From the NCBI RefSeq assembly GCF_013839425.1, contig NZ_JACDNP010000007.1, positions 81,161 through 145,160 on the forward strand: a stretch of 64,000 nucleotides of DNA. Reading direction: 5' to 3'. The position numbers and the translations under genes were made by a program. Positions 60,365-64,000 of the stretch are shown here, piece after piece. Source of the stretch: Halorhabdus salina (GTDB taxonomy: Archaea; Halobacteriota; Halobacteria; Halobacteriales; Haloarculaceae). The notes under the pieces are model-generated. The model worked only from the letters and a program-made list of their open reading frames with translations. It had not been told where the DNA came from and did not search any database. Position 1 is the stretch's first letter; the number at the start of each line of letters is the position of its first letter.

Positions 60365-61383
60365 AAATAGGCTTGTACGGTCCCCTCAACGAGGAGGAAA
60401 CAGGTCCCTCACGAGTCACGAGCGGACTCGCGACCGGACTGGCAAAGCTAGGACACGAACCCGTAATAGTCTCCTATGGAAACATGCACAGTCATCCAGA
60501 AGCGCCAGTTCACCACGTTGGTGAACGCCCTGGAAGCGTCCGCGGGTATCTCGACCTGCACGCAGAGGGCGAGCGCGTCCTCTCAGAGCTTAATGTCGAC
60601 GTCACGCACTGCTTAAAGGGGACAGCGACCAGTTGTGACGTGCGGACGGTCCACGGGACCCTGACCTTTCTGCGGGCGCCGCTCGGTACTTACTCCATAC
60701 GGGAAATGCTTGGCGACAGCATTATGAGCTACTATTCCCGGAAAAGCGCCCGGTCAAGTGACACTGTCGTTGCCACAAGTCCCGAAGTCGCCAATGTACT
60801 CCAGCGATGGTGGCGAGTTGACCCGGAGACGATACCCCTTGGTATTGACGAGGAGATACTAGCTGATGATGTCCCGACAGACAATCCCACGGTCTTCCTT
60901 CCAGGGCGGATATCAGAGAAAAAGGGCCAGTTAGGCGTCCTCAAGACCCTTGATACGAATGTGTGTGACGTTCATCTAGCTGGCTCTGTCAAGGATGAAC
61001 CATACGCTGAGAAAGTTCTTAACCACGATGTCACTTATCATGGCTACGTTTCGCGGGTCGAACTGCTGGACCTCTACCAGCGCGCGGACGTGACTGTTGT
61101 GGGGTCTACTCATGAGTTCTTCTCCGTTACGGCTCTGGAAGCGCTCGCTCGGAGTTCGACACTCGTCATTACCGATACCTGTGGAATCGCCACGTACGAC
61201 CACGTGGCAGCGTGCGACGGCGTTCGGACGGTGGCAACGCAGGCCGAAGCCGGGCGTGTTGCTACTCGCCTCGCTGACCACGAATCCCTTCCCAAGTACA
61301 AACGTGCCGCGCGTGATCTCGCGGCTGGTATGACTTGGCGCTGGGTGGCCAAGAAATATATTACACACTATCCGGAACGATGA
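60361..61383 (+). CDS. Family 4 glycosyltransferase, third gene of the coupled set
   Basis: 340 residues from the ATG at 60361, overlapping the previous stop (ATGA). Motifs: MKIGLYGPLNEEETGPSRVTSGLATGLAKLG at the start, TVVATSPEVANVL, IPLGIDEEI, VFLPGRISEKKGQLGVL and STHEFFSVTALEALARSS. The first Glu of the E-x7-E pattern is present (EFFSVTALE). The acceptor is unknown. Confidence 0.85.
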   Translation: MKIGLYGPLNEEETGPSRVTSGLATGLAKLGHEPVIVSYGNMHSHPEAPVHHVGERPGSVRGYLDLHAEGERVLSELNVDVTHCLKGTATSCDVRTVHGTLTFLRAPLGTYSIREMLGDSIMSYYSRKSARSSDTVVATSPEVANVLQRWWRVDPETIPLGIDEEILADDVPTDNPTVFLPGRISEKKGQLGVLKTLDTNVCDVHLAGSVKDEPYAEKVLNHDVTYHGYVSRVELLDLYQRADVTVVGSTHEFFSVTALEALARSSTLVITDTCGIATYDHVAACDGVRTVATQAEAGRVATRLADHESLPKYKRAARDLAAGMTWRWVAKKYITHYPER

Positions 61384-61562
61384 GACTTACTAAGGTCCAA
61401 TCCTGTACTGAACTGGCCGCATAGATTGTGTATTCGCTCTTCGGTAGACTGCCAGAGATAACGGAATACGTTGACGGCGATAGCGGAACAATACGTTGAT
61501 ATCTACCGAACACTCCTGTAATGGAGGACATTGATCGCCAGTATGTCGGGGGGGCACATTTT

Positions 61563-62492
61563 TCAGAGTAGCGCCCGGAACTTGTCCGCGAGTTCTTCGA
61601 CGCCTTGATCAATGGTGTAGATCGTTTGGAACCCCTCCGACCGGATCTTCTCGTCGCTCACGATGTAGGATAGTTGATTCAGCTGTTCGGCTTCGGTGTA
61701 CCCAATTTCGGTTTCGGGAAAGTGGCGCTCAATGGCGTCCACGACCGTCTGAAGTTCCTCGTTCTGCCCGACGACATTGTAGGCTTCTCCGTCGCCGAGT
61801 TCGGTGGCCGCGAACAGCATTGACCGAGTGGCATCCCCCACGTGGAGGTACGGTCGCTGCTGTTGTTCGGCACCCTCGTACACCGTCAGTGGCTGTCCGG
61901 TCGCTGCAAGATAGGCGAACTTGTCGACGACAGTGTCGAACCGCATACCAGTCGACCAACCGTAGACAGTACCCAGGCGTAGGCCTGTAAGCCCCATTTC
62001 GCCATTATGGCGGTCGAACATTTCCTGTTCAGCTTCTAGTTTCGCCTCAGCATAGGGAGACTCAGGGTCACAGTTGAAGTCTTCCCTGATTTCTTCTTCG
62101 GTCGTTCCATACACTGAGCAGGTGACCGCATTGACGAATTCCTTGACGCCAGCGTCCCGTGCAGCTTCGAAAACTGTAAGTGCACCCCCATAGTTCACGT
62201 CCCATGTCTTCTCCGGGATATCGAAAGTTTCGGGTGCGTTGGTGATGGCAGCCAGGTGAAACACCGTGTCGACGTCCTCCATGGCAGCTGCGACGACTTC
62301 TTCGTCGCGGATGTCGCCTTCGACAAAACTGTACTCCGAATAGACGGGAAGGTTCCACAGTGTGTGGTAGCGGGGCTGTCTGAGATTGTCGAGGATCCGG
62401 ATTTCCTCGCCTGCGAACGCAGGGTGGTCAGGCAGTTCGTTGAGGAGCCGTGAGCCGAGATAGCCAAGGCCGCCGGTAACAAGGACAGTCAT
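61563..62492 (-). CDS. NAD-dependent sugar epimerase/dehydratase (extended SDR)
   Basis: 309 residues. The NAD motif is VLVTGGLGYLGSRLL, then DIRD, FHLAAITNAP, and the catalytic set VTCSVYG with SPYAEAKLEAEQ (Tyr-x3-Lys). The C-terminal substrate domain has RPYLHVGDATRSML. It should interconvert or dehydrate a nucleotide-activated sugar for the island's glycan. It is the last gene of a minus-strand set with the nucleotidyltransferase and zinc-ribbon genes. Confidence 0.88.
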   Translation of the reverse strand: MTVLVTGGLGYLGSRLLNELPDHPAFAGEEIRILDNLRQPRYHTLWNLPVYSEYSFVEGDIRDEEVVAAAMEDVDTVFHLAAITNAPETFDIPEKTWDVNYGGALTVFEAARDAGVKEFVNAVTCSVYGTTEEEIREDFNCDPESPYAEAKLEAEQEMFDRHNGEMGLTGLRLGTVYGWSTGMRFDTVVDKFAYLAATGQPLTVYEGAEQQQRPYLHVGDATRSMLFAATELGDGEAYNVVGQNEELQTVVDAIERHFPETEIGYTEAEQLNQLSYIVSDEKIRSEGFQTIYTIDQGVEELADKFRALL

Positions 62493-62504
62493 ATCACTAA
62501 GTGG

Positions 62505-62687
62505 CTACCCTATCCTATATTTTTCCCGGTTCTCGACGAGGTGCTCCTGCTTCTCGGAGTCGAGGTCGCCGAACCTGAGAACGGTCTCGCATCCCTCGCG
62601 GGGACACTTCATTCGCCGGCGGTCCTCGAGGACGTTACCGGCGAGGATGGTGCCACAATCCGGACAGGTGTGGGTAATAATGCGCAT
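62505..62687 (-). CDS. 60-residue zinc-ribbon microprotein in the sugar-nucleotide operon
   Basis: Sixty residues from the ATG at 62687. THTCPDCGTIL and MKCPREGCETVL give a four-Cys zinc site; the rest is charged (DSEKQEHLVENREKY). Its start lies one base from the stop of the nucleotidyltransferase gene and its stop 12 bp before the epimerase start, so it is inside the operon. It could regulate or assist the enzymes. No closer family is recognised. Confidence 0.75.
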   Translation of the reverse strand: MRIITHTCPDCGTILAGNVLEDRRRMKCPREGCETVLRFGDLDSEKQEHLVENREKYRIG

Positions 62688-62688
62688 G

Positions 62689-63759
62689 TCAGAGTTCGAG
62701 GGTAGAGTTCTGGCCGACAACGATTCGGTCGCCCGTCGGACGGCGGTCGTCGTTCGTCGTGATCATCGCCTGTTCTCCAAGGAGGCTATCCACGATCGTG
62801 CGTTCCGCCGTGATTTTGTTTTCTCCGATGACAACGCTGGCCTCAATGTGGACATTGTCAATCATAGAGTCATCGCCGATGCTTGTGTATGGGCCGACGT
62901 ACGCGTCGCCGCCGATCCGGGTGTTCTCGCCGATGGATACGGGACCGCGGATCACCGCACCCGCTTCGATGACGCTCCCTTCCCCAAGGACCACGCGGCC
63001 CGCCAGGGAATCCTCATCCGTGACGTTCCCGCGAACATCGTGATCAATGTCGTCAAGAACCAGCCGATTCGCGTGGAGGATATCCTCAGGCTTGCCAGCG
63101 TCCTTCCACCAACCATGGACGACGTGAGACTGAACGCTGTGACCGTCATCGATGAGGCCTCGGATTGCATCTGTGATCTCTAGCTCACCGCGCCACGATT
63201 GCTCAAGAGACTCGATCTGCGGGAAAATCTCGGGGGTAAACACGTAGACTCCGATGAGAGCGAAACTTGACGGCGGATCATCCGGCTTCTCAACGAGGTC
63301 CACCACCTCACCATCCGTGACATCGACGATACCGTACCGGGATGGCTCGTCAACCTCCTGCAGGCCGATACCTGCGGCGTGGGTTTCTGGATCGAAGTCG
63401 GACACTAGGTCAGTGATTCCTTCCTTCATTAGGTCATCACCTAGGTACACAACAAACGGGTCATCGCCGACGAAGTCGCGGGTACAGCCGACGGCGTGCG
63501 CGAGACCAAGCGGTTCACCCTGTACGATGTAGGTTATGTCTACACCGAAGTCGTTCCCGTCGCCGAAGTGCTCTTGGATTGCAGTTCGTCCCTTGTTGCC
63601 AAGGACGATTCCGATGTCCGTAATCCCGGCGGCACAAAGGTCCTCAAGAGCGTACTCAATCACCGGCTTGTTGGCAATAGGAACCAGTTGTTTTGGCCCT
63701 GTGTTTGTAATTGGCCGAAGCCGAGAACCGGTTCCGCCAGCGAGAATAACTCCTTTCAC
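62689..63759 (-). CDS. Glucose-1-phosphate thymidylyltransferase (RmlA-like/AglF family)
   Basis: 356 residues. The N-terminal nucleotidyltransferase domain has KGVILAGGTGSRLRPITNTGPKQL, IANKPVIEYALEDL, VYLGDDLMKEG and VEKPDDPPSS. The C-terminal third is a left-handed beta-helix of hexapeptides (VVLGEGSVIEAGAVIRGPVSIG), as in the long RmlA and haloarchaeal AglF-like proteins. It forms a dTDP- or UDP-activated hexose. It is the first gene of the minus-strand operon; its promoter should lie in the AT-rich region after 63760. Confidence 0.9.
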   Translation of the reverse strand: MKGVILAGGTGSRLRPITNTGPKQLVPIANKPVIEYALEDLCAAGITDIGIVLGNKGRTAIQEHFGDGNDFGVDITYIVQGEPLGLAHAVGCTRDFVGDDPFVVYLGDDLMKEGITDLVSDFDPETHAAGIGLQEVDEPSRYGIVDVTDGEVVDLVEKPDDPPSSFALIGVYVFTPEIFPQIESLEQSWRGELEITDAIRGLIDDGHSVQSHVVHGWWKDAGKPEDILHANRLVLDDIDHDVRGNVTDEDSLAGRVVLGEGSVIEAGAVIRGPVSIGENTRIGGDAYVGPYTSIGDDSMIDNVHIEASVVIGENKITAERTIVDSLLGEQAMITTNDDRRPTGDRIVVGQNSTLEL

Positions 63760-64000
63760 AGACTAAGTGTTCTCGTTCAGTTTACCTCAATGTTCTGCTC
63801 ACGGACAGGGACAAATGAAAGAGTGTCATAGAATAGTTCCCACACTATAGCCATATTTCGCACGATTATAGAAAGATACAGGCTTAGATTACCATGTACT
63901 AAGTACACAAGTTTTGGCCATGGAATCAGTAACTAGCATAACTAAATATCCCGGCATGAAAGTTTTGTAGTGAAGCCACATAATATTCGCATGGCGTTTG
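63760..64000. other. AT-rich intergenic end of the window
   Basis: No complete gene. The stretch is markedly AT-rich and contains a perfect inverted repeat TGTACT/AGTACA with a 1-bp centre at 63895-63907 and several TATA-like tracts. It should carry the promoter of the nucleotidyltransferase operon. An ATG at 63991 after CATAATATTCGC may start a plus-strand gene, but only ten bases are visible. Confidence 0.4.

Noticed and set aside
61361..61612. 83-codon minus-strand frame in the gap between the GT4 and epimerase genes
   Set aside because: It overlaps the ends of both real genes and has no motif. The gap shows only a loose repeat of AATACGTTGA and looks non-coding.
63991..64000. ATG at the right edge as the start of a new gene
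   Set aside because: Only ten bases are visible; a TATA-like tract precedes it but no product can be supported.

Overview
This window is from a haloarchaeon (class Halobacteria). The evidence is high GC with strong G/C third positions, very acidic proteins, archaeal information genes (ABCE1/Rli1, Sec61-beta, FAU-1), a bacteriorhodopsin with its retinal genes, PGF-CTERM surface proteins and an AglJ-type N-glycosylation enzyme. The rhodopsin resembles cruxrhodopsin, and there is a sulfur-oxyanion reductase operon, so a member of the Haloarculaceae is plausible. That placement is inference.

Layout. 1-5.8 kb: end of a LarA-type lactate racemase, a small winged-helix regulator, an EMC6-like/ABCE1 pair, a PHP hydrolase and a lactate permease. 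5.9-6.3 kb: a structured 0.36-kb non-coding element that looks like a non-autonomous IS200/IS605 relic. 6.3-15 kb: a tetrathionate-reductase-like operon (FeS subunit, NrfD-type membrane subunit, molybdopterin subunit, TorD chaperone) facing a membrane-anchored PAS/GAF/HTH_10 regulator. 15-21 kb: housekeeping genes (archaemetzincin, HAD phosphatase, F420:NADP oxidoreductase, thioredoxin, secG, FAU-1), a decayed AIM24 gene and small proteins.

20.7-29.7 kb is a complete retinal-rhodopsin locus: a 60-residue zinc-ribbon protein divergent from brp, then crtI, a Bat regulator with an intact LOV photosensor, a START-like protein, lycopene cyclase crtY, an MFS transporter and bop. A shared 16-bp near-palindrome lies in the brp, crtY and bop promoters. 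It fits the ACC...TTnGG frame that I recall for the Halobacterium bop upstream activating sequence. Together this suggests a blue-light-sensing Bat regulon that makes beta-carotene, cleaves it to retinal and builds a proton pump.

29.7-54 kb is mostly core: uvrA, a geranylgeranyl reductase, a Q-rich zinc-ribbon membrane protein, a GcvT-like protein, two PGF-CTERM proteins (one with an HExxH motif), a sugar kinase, mutL and mutS flanking three genes, thiDN, a vapBC pair with an inverted-repeat operator, a cupin, an AIR-synthase-like protein, a frameshifted DMT permease and a radical SAM enzyme. 54-64 kb is a surface-glycan island beginning with aglJ. It holds four further glycosyltransferases, two alkaline-phosphatase-superfamily enzymes, a sugar epimerase, a zinc-ribbon microprotein and a nucleotidyltransferase, and base composition becomes visibly AT-richer from about 57.7 kb. 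I saw no tRNA, rRNA or CRISPR array.
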